Numbered from the stretch's first letter, positions 14,668-25,721 are shown. The stretch is DNA of 64,000 nt from Miltoncostaea sp963771025 (GCA_963771025.1 CAVYRL010000003.1:1-64000), one strand, 5' to 3'. Made by a program: numbers and translations. Notes: generated by a model from the letters alone, not told the origin.

Positions 14668-15473
14668 GGCAGCCACCGCCGCAGGGTCCCGCCCATCACG
14701 CCGGACGTCTGCTCCGGGCTCCAGCCACCCAGGCGCGCGGCGAGCGAGACCAGCTGAAGTGCTGTCGCGTGCTCCCCATAGGGCCGGTCGCTGCCGAACA
14801 CGACTCGCTCCGGCGGCAGCACCGAGACGTCGGCGAGCGTCGCGAGCGACGTGTCCATCACCACGTCCGGCCAGTCCGGCAAGCGCGCCGCCAGCGCCCG
14901 GGCGTCCCCCCGGCCGCCGTGGGCCAGGATGAGGCGCGCCCCCGGAACGGCGTCGATCAGCGCGCCGATCGGGCCGACCAAGGGGCGGGCGCCGAAGCCC
15001 GCGTGGATCAGCACCGGCCAGCCGCGCGCCGTGGCGTCGGCCACCACCTCGGCCACCTCGGGCGACTCGGGGCGCAGCCGCTGGGCCACCGGGTGCAGCT
15101 TGAGACCGCGCGCGCCGTCGGAGGCCGCTCGCGACATCGTCATCACGGCGCCGCCCGCCATCGGATCGACCCGGCAGAAGGGGATGATGCGGCCCGCCGA
15201 CGCCCGCGCCGCGTCGGTGACGGCCGCGTTCGCGGCGGTGAACCTGCCGTCCTCGCCGGGCTCGTTGGCGGGGAAGCACACCGCTGCGGCGATCCGCCAC
15301 CGATCGAGATCCTCCAGCAGCGTCGCCGCGGCCATGACATGACCGTCGGCGTCGCGGCCGAGATGCACGTGCGCGTCGATGGCCTGCTCGCGCGGGACGT
15401 CGGCCACCGCGTCGTCCAGGGCGCCCTCAAGCCGGCCGAGCGTGACCAGATCGGCGCCGGCGCGCTGGACCAG
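14664..15473 (-). CDS. Amidohydrolase family protein (amidohydrolase 2)
   Basis: TIM-barrel metal-dependent hydrolase. Ligand motifs in order are IDAHVHLG (HxH), GLKLHPVAQ, VLIHAGFG, ILAHGGRG and VVFGSDRPYG. The frame extends upstream of the first GTG (15407) with strong coding signal. The best start is CTG 15473, with GGAGGA 7 nt upstream, giving 269 residues; an ATAA overlap with the thioesterase stop is the only earlier option. Members of this family hydrolyse or decarboxylate aromatic and heterocyclic acids; the substrate is unknown here. Confidence 0.78.
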   Translation of the reverse strand: MVQRAGADLVTLGRLEGALDDAVADVPREQAIDAHVHLGRDADGHVMAAATLLEDLDRWRIAAAVCFPANEPGEDGRFTAANAAVTDAARASAGRIIPFCRVDPMAGGAVMTMSRAASDGARGLKLHPVAQRLRPESPEVAEVVADATARGWPVLIHAGFGARPLVGPIGALIDAVPGARLILAHGGRGDARALAARLPDWPDVVMDTSLATLADVSVLPPERVVFGSDRPYGEHATALQLVSLAARLGGWSPEQTSGVMGGTLRRWLP

Positions 15474-15496
15474 CGCCAGATCCTCCCCCCAGACCC

Positions 15497-15961
15497 TTAT
15501 GACGCCTCCCCGACGATGCGCTCGAAAGCGGTGATCGCGTCGCGCATCGCGTCGGGGATGCGCGAGGGCCGGCCGCCGTAGGAGCCGAGCCCGACGGTCA
15601 CCAGCGTCGCGTCCGCGACGTGAAGCGGGTCGCCGTCGCCGACCTGCTCGATGCGCGCCGAGATCGTATGGCTGGTGCGGCCCAGCGCGGAGACCCGCAC
15701 GAAGGTCTCCAGCTGATCGTCGAAGCGCGCCGAGGCGCGGTAGTCGATCTGCAGGGAGCGGACCACGAAGAGGTGGCCCTCGGGGCCGAGCAGGGGTATG
15801 CCCATGTGGCGGCGGTGAGCCAGGACGGCGCGGTCGAGATGGTGGGGATAGCGCGCGTAGTAGACGACGCCCCCGAGATCGGTCTCGGCCACATCCACGC
15901 GTGAGCGGGCGCTGAACCGGAAGGGAGGGACGCGGTCGGTGGGCCCCGGGGCGGCGCTCAT
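15497..15961 (-). CDS. Acyl-CoA thioesterase (YbgC/4HBT-like hotdog)
   Basis: 154-residue hotdog-fold protein. The signature VDVAETDLGGVVYYARYPHHLDRA carries the catalytic Asp/Tyr segment of the 4-hydroxybenzoyl-CoA thioesterase/YbgC family, followed by LQIDYRASARFDDQLETFVRV and HTISARIEQ. It hydrolyses acyl-CoA thioesters. ATG 15961 overlaps the methyltransferase stop by ATGA. It is part of the 16893-13671 operon with a methyltransferase and an amidohydrolase. Confidence 0.85.
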   Translation of the reverse strand: MSAAPGPTDRVPPFRFSARSRVDVAETDLGGVVYYARYPHHLDRAVLAHRRHMGIPLLGPEGHLFVVRSLQIDYRASARFDDQLETFVRVSALGRTSHTISARIEQVGDGDPLHVADATLVTVGLGSYGGRPSRIPDAMRDAITAFERIVGEAS

Positions 15962-16893
15962 CGGGAGCGACGGCCGATCAGGAGGTGGTGCTCAGCCTGC
16001 TCGAGCGAGACGGCCTTCTCCACCGGGCAACCGGCGGCGTCCATCCACGCGCGGTGATCACCCTCCGGGTACGCGTCGCCGCCGGCCGTTGAGAGCAGCA
16101 TCATCACGCCGAAGGACGGACCCTGGGGGCTGCGATCGCCGAGCACCTCCTGCACCGCCAGCAATCCGCCCGCAGGGAGCGCGTCCCCGGCCCGGCGGAC
16201 CAGCGCCGCCGCGACCGCGGGAGCGAACAGGTGCAGCACGTTGCCGAGGTAGACGGCGTCCCACGGGCCGGACGGAAGCTCCTGGGTGGCATCGCCCGCC
16301 ACGGTCGCGATGCCCGCCTCGCGCAGCCAAGGCCCTCCGATCTCGAGCGTCGCGGGCAGGTCGAGCACCGTGACCTGCCAACCCGCGGCGGCGAAGGCGC
16401 GGGCGTACGTGCCGGGGGCGCCGCCGACGTCGAGCAGTCGCGCGCCGGGCGCCGGAATCCCCAACGCCCGGGCGCTGACGGCAGCGCGTGGCCCGGCCAC
16501 ACGGCGCATGGCGTGCATGAACCGCTCGCGGGTGACGCGGTCGCCGCCCGACACGTCGTCCTGGGGCAACCCGGTGCGCAGCGTCTCGGACAGCCCGAGG
16601 TGACTCCGCATGGCCCGGGCCTCGAACGCAAAGTCCGCGGCGGGATCGTCGTCGCCCGCCGCGACGAGCGTGGCGCCCGTGGGCGACAGCCGCAGCGCAC
16701 GCTCGCCGGTGAGGTAGCCGGCGTCGTGCAGGGCGGTCGCGACGATGCGGGAGGCGCGCGGATCGAGCCCGGCCTGGCGCGCGGCGTCCTCGGGGGTCGT
16801 CGGCCGGGCGAAGCACGCCAGCAAGCCGGTTTCGATGGCGGCGTCGACGAGCAGGATCCGCCTCCAATCGGCAGGACGTTCCGGGACGGGCAT
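15958..16893 (-). CDS. SAM-dependent O-methyltransferase
   Basis: 311 residues. An N-terminal winged-helix dimerisation domain (TTPEDAARQAGLDPRASRIVATAL) is followed by a Rossmann SAM domain with motif I LLDVGGAPGTYARAF, then VTVLDLPATLE and the post-III block VYLGNVLHLFAPAVAAALVRRA. This is the layout of plant-COMT-like/ArsR-N methyltransferases that act on small molecules. ATG 16893 lies 6 nt after TAGCCT, so probably leaderless and the first gene of the operon. Confidence 0.82.
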   Translation of the reverse strand: MPVPERPADWRRILLVDAAIETGLLACFARPTTPEDAARQAGLDPRASRIVATALHDAGYLTGERALRLSPTGATLVAAGDDDPAADFAFEARAMRSHLGLSETLRTGLPQDDVSGGDRVTRERFMHAMRRVAGPRAAVSARALGIPAPGARLLDVGGAPGTYARAFAAAGWQVTVLDLPATLEIGGPWLREAGIATVAGDATQELPSGPWDAVYLGNVLHLFAPAVAAALVRRAGDALPAGGLLAVQEVLGDRSPQGPSFGVMMLLSTAGGDAYPEGDHRAWMDAAGCPVEKAVSLEQAEHHLLIGRRSR

Positions 16894-16899
16894 CCCGGC

Positions 16900-16931
16900 A
16901 GGCTAGTGCACGGTTGGCGGGCTGGTACCCT
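16900..16931. promoter_or_regulatory. Overlapping divergent -10 boxes
   Basis: Minus strand: TAGCCT (16905-16900), 6 nt before ATG 16893. Plus strand: TACCCT (16926-16931), 7 nt before GTG 16939. Both genes look leaderless and their core promoters interleave within 45 bp. -35 boxes are poor. Confidence 0.5.
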
Positions 16932-16938
16932 GCCGGGC

Positions 16939-17226
16939 GTGGCGATCATCCCGGGCAGGAAGAAGAGCAACGACCGCAAGGGCGGGGGACGGCGGGCGAA
17001 TTACGCGCCTGCCCCGGACCAGGTCGGCACCCGCAAATACCTGCCGGTCGGCTGGGCCAACTGGCTCGGCTTCTGGCTCTTCGGCCTGATCGGCATCGCG
17101 CTGTTCGTCGAGACGGTCCAGTCAACGTACGAGAGGCGCGGGGCGGATCCGATCGCCGCCGGGCTCATGACGATCGTCTTCTTCACGATGACCTACCTGT
17201 TCGCCACGACCCGCATCAAGGACTGA
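16939..17226 (+). CDS. Small two-helix membrane protein
   Basis: 95 residues from GTG 16939. A basic cytoplasmic N-terminus (PGRKKSNDRKGGGRRANY) precedes two hydrophobic segments (WLGFWLFGLIGIALFVETV and GLMTIVFFTMTYLFATT). No family is recognised. It is convergent with the SufR-like regulator with no gap. Confidence 0.6.
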   Translation: MAIIPGRKKSNDRKGGGRRANYAPAPDQVGTRKYLPVGWANWLGFWLFGLIGIALFVETVQSTYERRGADPIAAGLMTIVFFTMTYLFATTRIKD

Positions 17227-17970
17227 CTAGACGGTCGTGGCCCCGCCGGCCTGAACCGTGGCCACGCAGGCGTCGTCGCCATGGGCGCGGGTGGTGGCGA
17301 CCCTCAGGTCCCCCTCGGGCGCGAGGGCCGAGAGCATCCCGCGCCAGATCGCCCGGTCGAGACCGCAGATGCGCTCGGGGTCGTGGAAGGCGAGCTCCTC
17401 GAAGGGGCACGCGCAGGCCCGCAGGCTGGACTCCCCCTCCTGGCGGGCCGCGAAGCCGTAGCGCGACAGGAGCCGGACAACGCCCTCGACGGCCTGGGTG
17501 AGCGGCGCCCCGGGGCTGACCCGGCCGGCCGCCACCTCCGCCAGCCCCACCTCGAAGCCGAAGTCGTGACCGACCCGCTCGAGGATCTCCTGGGCGTCGC
17601 CGGCTCCCCCGTCGCGGGATGCCTGCAGCAGCAGAGAGGCCAGCAGGTCGTAGTGACGCTCGGGGAGTGCGACGAGCACCTCGGCGTCGGCCAGCGAATA
17701 CCGCTTGGCCGGACGTCCGGCGCCCGGCCCCGACCGGCCCTCGGCGCGGCGGAAGTCCGCCGTCAGGAACCCGTGCTGGACCAGCTTGTCGAGATGGAAG
17801 CCCGCCAGGCGGCGATCGATGCCGACGGCGGCCGCGACCTCGTCCTTGCTGCGGTCGGTCCCGGCCGAGCGAACCTCGAAGAAGACCCGGCGCCGGGTGG
17901 GATCCCCCAGTGCGGCCACAAGCCGACCGATGTCCCGATCGTCGCTCTGGTTCGCGACCGTGTCCGTCAC
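17227..17970 (-). CDS. SufR-like winged-helix regulator with C-terminal cysteines
   Basis: An N-terminal winged HTH (LGDPTRRRVFFEV...DEVAAAVGIDRRLAGFHLDKLVQHGFL, then a GAGRPAKRYSL wing) precedes a helical middle part. The C-terminus has cysteines spaced C-x-C-x13-C (CACPFEELAFHDPERIC), like the Fe-S ligands of SufR regulators. GTG 17970 has AAGGGGG 7 nt upstream and is preferred over ATG 17997, which lies 2 nt after a TAATCT -10-like box. It lies 1.6 kb from sufB, separated by one gene, so control of suf by cluster status is likely but unproven. Confidence 0.65.
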   Translation of the reverse strand: MTDTVANQSDDRDIGRLVAALGDPTRRRVFFEVRSAGTDRSKDEVAAAVGIDRRLAGFHLDKLVQHGFLTADFRRAEGRSGPGAGRPAKRYSLADAEVLVALPERHYDLLASLLLQASRDGGAGDAQEILERVGHDFGFEVGLAEVAAGRVSPGAPLTQAVEGVVRLLSRYGFAARQEGESSLRACACPFEELAFHDPERICGLDRAIWRGMLSALAPEGDLRVATTRAHGDDACVATVQAGGATTV

Positions 17971-18030
17971 GCAACAGCCCCCTTGGCTGGCCGGCATCCA
18001 GATTACACCCCTCCGTTGTACCTTCTCCTC

Positions 18031-19410
18031 ATGAGGTCAACCCACGCCATCGCGATCACCGGAATGGTGGCCCTGTTGGCCGCGGGCCCCGCGCTGGGCG
18101 CCTGGGGCCCACCGGTGCGGGCATCGCGCGGCCCGGAGCCGGCGCGGTCACCCGACGTCGCGGTCAACTCCGCCGGCGATGCCGCGGCGGCGTGGACCAT
18201 GGGCAAGCGCCTCACGCAGAGGGTGGTCGTGAGCGTGCGGCCCGCCGGCGGTCAGTGGGGTCCGCCCCAGGTGATCTCGGGCAGCGGGCGCCGTGCCATC
18301 GACCCGCAGGTCGCGGTCGATGCGACGGGCAGGGTCGTGGTGGTGTGGCGCCAGGCGATGCGGATGCGGACCGTCCAGGTGCGTGGGATCCGGCGGCGCC
18401 AGGCCGTGTACGTGGCGCGGGCCCGGGACAAGAAGGTCAGCGAGTTCGCGTGGGGAGCGGTGGCCAATCTCTCCAGCGGCCGCCAGAAGGTGGGCCGACC
18501 GGAGGTCGCCATCGACTCGGGCGGCGCGGCCGTGGCGACGTGGCACTGGGGCACGGGCACCCCGCCCGGATCGCGCGGGTACGTCGGGGAGGTTCAGGTG
18601 TCCCAGCGGATGCCGGACGGCGCATGGACGGCCGCCCGGCGCGTCTCGCGCGATTCGATCTGCACGTCGGTGAACCACCCGCGAGTGGCCGTCGGCGCGC
18701 GGGGGCACGCGGTCGTGTGGTGGCAGTGCGACCTGACCGGCGGCCGCAGCACGGCCCTCAGCGTCAGCCGCGGGCCCGGAGAGGCGTTCGGACCCGAGCG
18801 CGAGCTGCCCTTCCGCACGTTCGGCGAGGTCTCCGCCGACCTCGAGGTGTCCTCGGGCGGACGGGCCGTGGCCGTGAGCACGGGCAGCGACGGAACGCTC
18901 GACTGGTGGCGCGGCGACGTCGGGACCACCATGGCTCTCAGAGGCCTGCCCGCCCTGGGCCCCGGAGAGAAGATCGACCCCGAGGCGGGGCCGGCCCGGG
19001 TGGCGATCAACGCCACCGGCGATGCCCTGTCCACCTGGATCGATCGCGTCAACCGCCCGCGCGCGGCCTCCATCGCCGCCAACCTGGGCGTCAGCGCGCC
19101 CGCCTCCCTGTCGGCCGCGGCGAAGGCGCCGAGCGGCGCCGGGGTGGCGGTCGGCGAAGCCCGCCGCGCCGTGATGACCTGGATCGCGGATGGCCGCGTG
19201 GTGGCGTCGGCGCGCGGCCTGGACGGCACGATCACACCGGGGATCCCGATCTCCGACCCCGGCGTGCCGGCGGCCGATCCGCCCGCGATCGGGATGGACT
19301 CCGCCGGCTCCGCGGTCATCTTCTGGACGCGGGTGGTGAAGGGGAAGCCCCTCGTGGAGCGCGCGAGCGCCCCGCCGTCGCTGACGTCCCGGCGCGCGCG
19401 CAACGGCTAG
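18031..19410 (+). CDS. Secreted repeat protein, possible beta-propeller
   Basis: 459 residues with a signal peptide (THAIAITGMVALLAAGPALGAWG). The mature part repeats a strand-turn-strand unit about every 50-60 residues: SPDVAVNSAGDAAAAW, DPQVAVDATGRVVVVW, RPEVAIDSGGAAVATW, HPRVAVGARGHAVVWW, PARVAINATGDALSTW and PPAIGMDSAGSAVIFW. This P-x-V-A-(V/I)-x(4)-G-x-A-x(3)-W pattern suggests a propeller of at least six blades. ATG 18031 is 6 nt after TACCTT, so perhaps leaderless. Function unknown. Confidence 0.65.
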   Translation: MRSTHAIAITGMVALLAAGPALGAWGPPVRASRGPEPARSPDVAVNSAGDAAAAWTMGKRLTQRVVVSVRPAGGQWGPPQVISGSGRRAIDPQVAVDATGRVVVVWRQAMRMRTVQVRGIRRRQAVYVARARDKKVSEFAWGAVANLSSGRQKVGRPEVAIDSGGAAVATWHWGTGTPPGSRGYVGEVQVSQRMPDGAWTAARRVSRDSICTSVNHPRVAVGARGHAVVWWQCDLTGGRSTALSVSRGPGEAFGPERELPFRTFGEVSADLEVSSGGRAVAVSTGSDGTLDWWRGDVGTTMALRGLPALGPGEKIDPEAGPARVAINATGDALSTWIDRVNRPRAASIAANLGVSAPASLSAAAKAPSGAGVAVGEARRAVMTWIADGRVVASARGLDGTITPGIPISDPGVPAADPPAIGMDSAGSAVIFWTRVVKGKPLVERASAPPSLTSRRARNG

Positions 19411-19446
19411 GCTGAACCGCGCTCAGGGCCGGCTGCTGCCTGTGAG

Positions 19447-19497
19447 GACGATCGTCGTGCGTCGACGCCGCCCTCATTCCGGCGATGGGCGTATCCT
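19447..19497 (+). promoter_or_regulatory. Candidate suf operon promoter region
   Basis: TATCCT (19492-19497) is a plausible -10, about 43 nt upstream of sufB. A perfect palindrome GACGATCGTC lies at 19447-19456 and could bind a regulator. No convincing -35 is visible and I cannot match a known SufR operator. Confidence 0.35.
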
Positions 19498-19539
19498 TTA
19501 GAACAGACCGACGTGTTTCACCGCGACCGGGGAGGGCCC

Positions 19540-20938
<1,399 letters not shown>

Positions 20939-20946
<8 letters not shown>

Positions 20947-22159
20947 GCTGCCGACCTGGGCGTCCGAGGTCCGCGAGGCCGCGGCCCAGTCTCTGACGAC
21001 CCTGCCGGAGTTGACCGGCGAGGAGGAGGCCTGGCGCTTCACTCCGCCCACCGACCTCGGTCTGGTGGGGTCGGAGCCGGATGCGCCCGGGGCGTCCACC
21101 CTGCCGGCGGCGGCCGAGGGCGCTCGCGCGGCCCGGCTGGAGCTGGTCGATGGAGCCCCGTCCACCCCCGTGGTGAGCGACCTGCCGGCGGGCGTGATCG
21201 TCGCGGAGCTGGGCGCCGCGCTCGGCGAGCATGAGGCCCTCGTGCGCGAGCGCCTGTACGGCCTCGTCGGGTTCGACGCGCGCCCCGGCGCCCTCAACGC
21301 CGCGCGCTGGGACGGTGGCCTGTTCGTCTATGTGCCGCGCGGGGTCGAGGTGACCCTGCCGGTCGAGGCCCTGCTGTCGGCCACGGGATCGTCGGGACGC
21401 GTCTTCGGGCGTTCCCTGGTGATCGTGGAGGAGGGCGCCAAGGCCACGGTAATCGAGCGCTACGCCTCGGGTGACCTGACCGGACCGGTGAGCGCGTCCA
21501 CGGCCGTCGAGCTCTACGCGGGCCAGGGCGCCGAGCTGGAGCATGTCTCGGTGATCGACTGGGGCGCCGGCGTACGGCACCACGCGCTGCTGACGGCCCG
21601 GGTCGATCGGGACGCCAAGGTGCGCTCGGTGGTGGTCACGCTGGGCGGCGACGTCGTGCGCGTCGAGCCGACCGTGATCTGCGCCGGTCCCGGCGCTGAC
21701 GCGCGCGCGCTGGGTCTGTACTTCGCGGGCGGCGACCAGCACTTCGAGCACCGGGTGGTGTCGCGGCACGAGGCCCCCAACGCCTACTCGAACCTGCTCT
21801 ACAAGGGCGCCATCCAGGACCACGCGCACACGATCTTCTACGGCAACCTGGTGGTGCCCCCGGGCGCGCCGGGCACGGACGCCTACCAGACCAACCGCAA
21901 CCTGGTTCTCAACGAGGGCGCCCGCGCCGACACGATCCCTTTCCTCGAGATCGAGACCGCCGAGGTGAAGTGCTCGCACGCCGGGGCCGTGGGCCGGGTG
22001 GACGACGAACACCTCTTCTACCTGCTCTCGCGCGGTGTGCCGAAGCCCGAGGCCAAGCGGCTGATCGTGATGGGCTTCCTCCAGGAGGTCCTGGAGCTGG
22101 TGAGCCTCGAGGAGCTGCGGGCCGAGCTGGAGCTGGCCGTGCAGGAGAAGCTCTCCTGA
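20939..22159 (+). CDS. sufD: Fe-S assembly subunit SufD
   Basis: 406 residues, paralogue of SufB. It has the right-handed beta-helix with RWDGGLFVYVPRGVEVTLPVEAL, the C-terminal block HAGAVGRVDDEHLFYLLSRGVPKPEAKRLIV and the helical cap EEAWRFTP near the N-terminus. It forms the SufB-SufD heterodimer on which the cluster is built. The TTG start overlaps the end of sufB by 8 bp (TTGGCTGA). Confidence 0.93.
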
Positions 22160-22494
22160 GCGCCCGGATCGATGTCACCTCCATCGACGAGCTCGCCCCC
22201 GGCGAGCCCCACCTCGTTGACGTGGCGGGCACTCCGGTCTGCCTGGTCAACGTCGACGGCGAGGTGCTGGCCGTCCACGACGTCTGCTCGCACGCCCTCG
22301 CGTCACTCTCGGCCGGCTGGGTCGAGGACGATCGCATCGAGTGCCCCCGTCACGGCGCCCAGTTCTCACTCCGCACCGGCGAGGCGCTCACCCCGCCCGC
22401 GGCGCGCGCACTGCCGATCTTCGACGTCGAGGTCCAGGACGGTCGCGTCCTGGTCGACCCGACGCCGAGCTGTGAACACCCATTGATTCGCTGA
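22156..22494 (+). CDS. Rieske-type [2Fe-2S] ferredoxin in the suf operon
   Basis: 112 residues. Rieske ligands are C-x-H (VCSHALASLSAGW) and C-x2-H (IECPRHGAQFSL), in the short form of dioxygenase ferredoxin subunits. In actinobacterial suf operons such a gene sits between sufD and sufC; it may donate electrons during cluster assembly (inference). The start is inferred as CTG 22156 in a CTGA overlap with the sufD stop: translated from there it reads MSARIDVTSIDEL, a normal family N-terminus, and there is no ATG or GTG near. Confidence 0.85.
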   Translation: MSARIDVTSIDELAPGEPHLVDVAGTPVCLVNVDGEVLAVHDVCSHALASLSAGWVEDDRIECPRHGAQFSLRTGEALTPPAARALPIFDVEVQDGRVLVDPTPSCEHPLIR

Positions 22495-22502
22495 GGAGTC
22501 CC

Positions 22503-23273
<771 letters not shown>

Positions 23274-23283
23274 CCGGGGCGTC

Positions 23284-24519
23284 GTGAGCACCGCGGCCGC
23301 CATCGACGTCGCGGCGCTGCGGGCCGATTTCCCGATCCTGGGGCGCACGGTCAACGGCGCCCCGCTGGTCTACCTCGACTCGGCGGCCACCTCGCAGAAG
23401 CCCACCGCGGTGCTGGACGCGATGGACGCGTACTACCGCGAGACCAACGCCAACGTCCATCGCGGGGTCTACGAGCTCGCCGCCGAGGCGACCGCCCGCT
23501 ACGAGGCAGGCCGCGACGCGGTGGCGCGCCTCGTCGCCTCCCCGCGCGACACGGTGGTCTTCACCAAGAACGCCAGCGAGGCGATCAACCTCGTCGCCTG
23601 GGCCTGGGGCATCCGCAACCTGAGGGCGGGCGACGAGATCCTCGTCACCGAGATGGAGCACCACTCCAACATCGTCCCGTGGCAGATCGTGGCCGGCATC
23701 ACCGGCGCGACGGTCCGGTTCGCCCCGATCACCGCCCAGGGCGAGCTGGACATGGACGCCTTCGCGTCCCTGCTGACCGCGCGCACGCGCATCGTGGGCG
23801 TGGTCCACGTGAGCAACGTCCTCGGCACGATCAACCCGGTCACCGAGATCACCCGGCTCGCGCACGACCGGGGTGCCCTGGTTGTCGTGGACGGCTCGCA
23901 GGCCGTTCCCCACATGCCGGTCAACATCCCGGCGATCGGCGCCGACTTCTACGCCTTCACCGGCCACAAGATGCTCGGGCCCACGGGGATCGGCGTCCTG
24001 GTCGGGCGCCGCGAGCTGCTGGAGGGCATGGAGCCCTTCCTCGGCGGCGGCGAGATGATCTCCAACGTCAGCACCGACGGGTCCACCTGGGCCGACCTTC
24101 CCTGGAAGTTCGAGGCCGGCACCCCGCCGATCGCCGAGGCCATCGGCCTGGGCGCCGCCGCCGACTACCTGGCGCACGTCGGCCTGGGCGCGATCCGGGC
24201 CCACGAGCAGGAGCTGACCGCCTACATGTTGGACGCGCTGGACACCGTCGAGGGCATCACGATCCACGGCCCGCGTGACCTCTCGGCGCGTGGCGGGGCG
24301 GTCTCGTTCAGCCTGCCGGACATCCACCCCCACGACATCGCCCAGCTCGTCAACCGCAGCGGGGTCTGCGTCCGGGCCGGCCACCACTGCGCCAAGCCGC
24401 TGATGCGCATCCTCGGCGTGGGGGCCACGGCCCGCGCGAGCACCTATCTCTACAATTCCCCCGACGAGATCGACGTCCTCGTCCGCGCGCTGGGCGAGGC
24501 GCGCGAAGCACTGAAGTAG
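23284..24519 (+). CDS. sufS: Cysteine desulfurase SufS
   Basis: 411-residue fold-type I PLP enzyme. The PLP Lys is in YAFTGHKMLGPTGIGVL. The active-site Cys loop is RAGHHCAKPLM near residue 370, the SufS (group II) type with a short loop that needs a sulfur acceptor. It supplies persulfide sulfur, here to SufU encoded next. GTG start, 10 bp after sufC. Confidence 0.96.
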   Translation: MSTAAAIDVAALRADFPILGRTVNGAPLVYLDSAATSQKPTAVLDAMDAYYRETNANVHRGVYELAAEATARYEAGRDAVARLVASPRDTVVFTKNASEAINLVAWAWGIRNLRAGDEILVTEMEHHSNIVPWQIVAGITGATVRFAPITAQGELDMDAFASLLTARTRIVGVVHVSNVLGTINPVTEITRLAHDRGALVVVDGSQAVPHMPVNIPAIGADFYAFTGHKMLGPTGIGVLVGRRELLEGMEPFLGGGEMISNVSTDGSTWADLPWKFEAGTPPIAEAIGLGAAADYLAHVGLGAIRAHEQELTAYMLDALDTVEGITIHGPRDLSARGGAVSFSLPDIHPHDIAQLVNRSGVCVRAGHHCAKPLMRILGVGATARASTYLYNSPDEIDVLVRALGEAREALK

Positions 24520-24525
24520 GGAGCA

Positions 24526-24966
24526 ATGGGCGGCCTCGACGACCTCTATCAGGAGCTGATCCTCGACCACTATCGCCGCAAGCGCGGCGAGGGGACGCTG
24601 GAGCACCCGTCCGTGGCCGTGGACCAGCACAACCCGCTCTGCGGGGATGAGGTGCACCTCGAGCTGGCGATCGAGGACGGCCGCGTGACCGAGGTGGCCC
24701 ACACCGGCCAGGGCTGCTCGATCTCGCAGGCGTCCGTGTCGATGATGACCCAGGCTCTCAACGGGAAGTCGCTCGAGGAGGCACTGGGCACGGTGGAGCA
24801 CTTCCGCCTCGTCATGCACGGCGATGTGGCGGCCGACGAGGACATGCTGGGCGACGCGATCGCCCTCGAGGGCGTCGCCAAGTACCCGGTGCGGGTGAAG
24901 TGCGCCCTCCTGGGGTGGATGGCGGCCAAGGACGCGATCCAGACCTACCAAGACGAGGAGCAGTAG
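24526..24966 (+). CDS. sufU: Zn-dependent sulfurtransferase SufU
   Basis: 146 residues, IscU-like. Ligands for Zn are in NPLCGDEV, GQGCSISQAS and the late VRVKCALLGW. The insertion between the second and third Cys is the SufU form, which accepts sulfur from SufS rather than acting as scaffold. GGAG precedes ATG 24526. Confidence 0.95.
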   Translation: MGGLDDLYQELILDHYRRKRGEGTLEHPSVAVDQHNPLCGDEVHLELAIEDGRVTEVAHTGQGCSISQASVSMMTQALNGKSLEEALGTVEHFRLVMHGDVAADEDMLGDAIALEGVAKYPVRVKCALLGWMAAKDAIQTYQDEEQ

Positions 24967-24967
24967 C

Positions 24968-25279
24968 GTGGTTTCCGAGGACGAGATCCGCAGCGCCATG
25001 AAGCAGGTCGAGGACCCCGAGCTGGGCGTCAACATCGTCGATCTCGGGCTGCTCTACGGCGTCAACATCGACGACGCGGGCAACGTGATCCTGGACATGA
25101 CGCTCACCAGCATGGGCTGCCCCCTCACGGAGAAGATCCTGGGCGACTCGCGGGCGGCCCTGGAGCCGTTGGAGGGCGTCTCCAGCGTGGACGTCAACTG
25201 GGTGTGGGACCCGCCGTGGTCGCCGGACGCGATGACCGACGAGGGACGCTTCCTGATGAAGGTGATGGGCTATGGCTGA
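24968..25279 (+). CDS. sufT: SufT/MIP18-family Fe-S assembly protein
   Basis: 103-residue DUF59 protein. The conserved run DPELGVNIVDLGLLYGV and TSMGCPLTEKI (conserved Cys) are the MIP18/PaaD signature, and the end is WDPPWSPDAMTDEGR. SufT helps maturation of Fe-S proteins under high demand. GTG 24968 directly follows the sufU stop, and it overlaps the next gene by 8 bp. Confidence 0.93.
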   Translation: MVSEDEIRSAMKQVEDPELGVNIVDLGLLYGVNIDDAGNVILDMTLTSMGCPLTEKILGDSRAALEPLEGVSSVDVNWVWDPPWSPDAMTDEGRFLMKVMGYG

Positions 25280-25715
25280 GACCCCGGCCCCGACCGCTCC
25301 GGCGCCCATGACGCTGGAGGAGAAGAAGGCGGCGGCTCGCGCGCGGGCGCGCGCCGCGCGGCAGGCCGAGGCCGGGGGCGAGGCCTTCGTCACCATCTCC
25401 CCCGCCGCGGCGGACTACATCCGCACCACCGCGCAGGAGAGTGGGCGGCCCGAGGGCGTGCGCCTGCGGATCCTGGCCGGCGGATGCTCGGGCCTGGAGT
25501 ACAAGCTCGACCTGCTCGAGGCGGGCGAGCGCCCCGGCGAGGACGACCGCGAGGTGGTCTCGAACGGGGTCACGATGCTCATGGACCTCAAGAGCGCGAT
25601 CCACGTCACCGGCTCGGTGATCGACTACGAGCGGGGCCTGCTGCGCCGCGGCTTCCGCATCAACAACCCGAACGCCACCTCCACCTGCTCCTGCGGCGAC
25701 AGCTTCGGGGCCTGA
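25272..25715 (+). CDS. A-type Fe-S carrier (HesB/IscA/SufA family)
   Basis: 147 residues. An N-terminal extension of about 40 residues is unusual: Pro/Ala-rich, then a charged helix (LEEKKAAARARARAARQAE). The HesB core follows with VRLRILAGGCSGLEYKLDL and the C-terminal STCSCGDSFGA, which supply the three conserved cysteines (C-x(n)-C-x-C). It carries [2Fe-2S]/[4Fe-4S] clusters to target proteins. Last gene of the suf operon; convergent with the DUF1116 gene 6 bp later. Confidence 0.92.
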   Translation: MAETPAPTAPAPMTLEEKKAAARARARAARQAEAGGEAFVTISPAAADYIRTTAQESGRPEGVRLRILAGGCSGLEYKLDLLEAGERPGEDDREVVSNGVTMLMDLKSAIHVTGSVIDYERGLLRRGFRINNPNATSTCSCGDSFGA

Positions 25716-25721
25716 CCGCTC

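Noticed and set aside
19411..19512. Small structured RNA (SRP RNA or similar) before the suf operon
   Set aside because: A short inverted repeat CTCAGG...CCTGTGAG is visible, but the conserved SRP loop sequences are absent.
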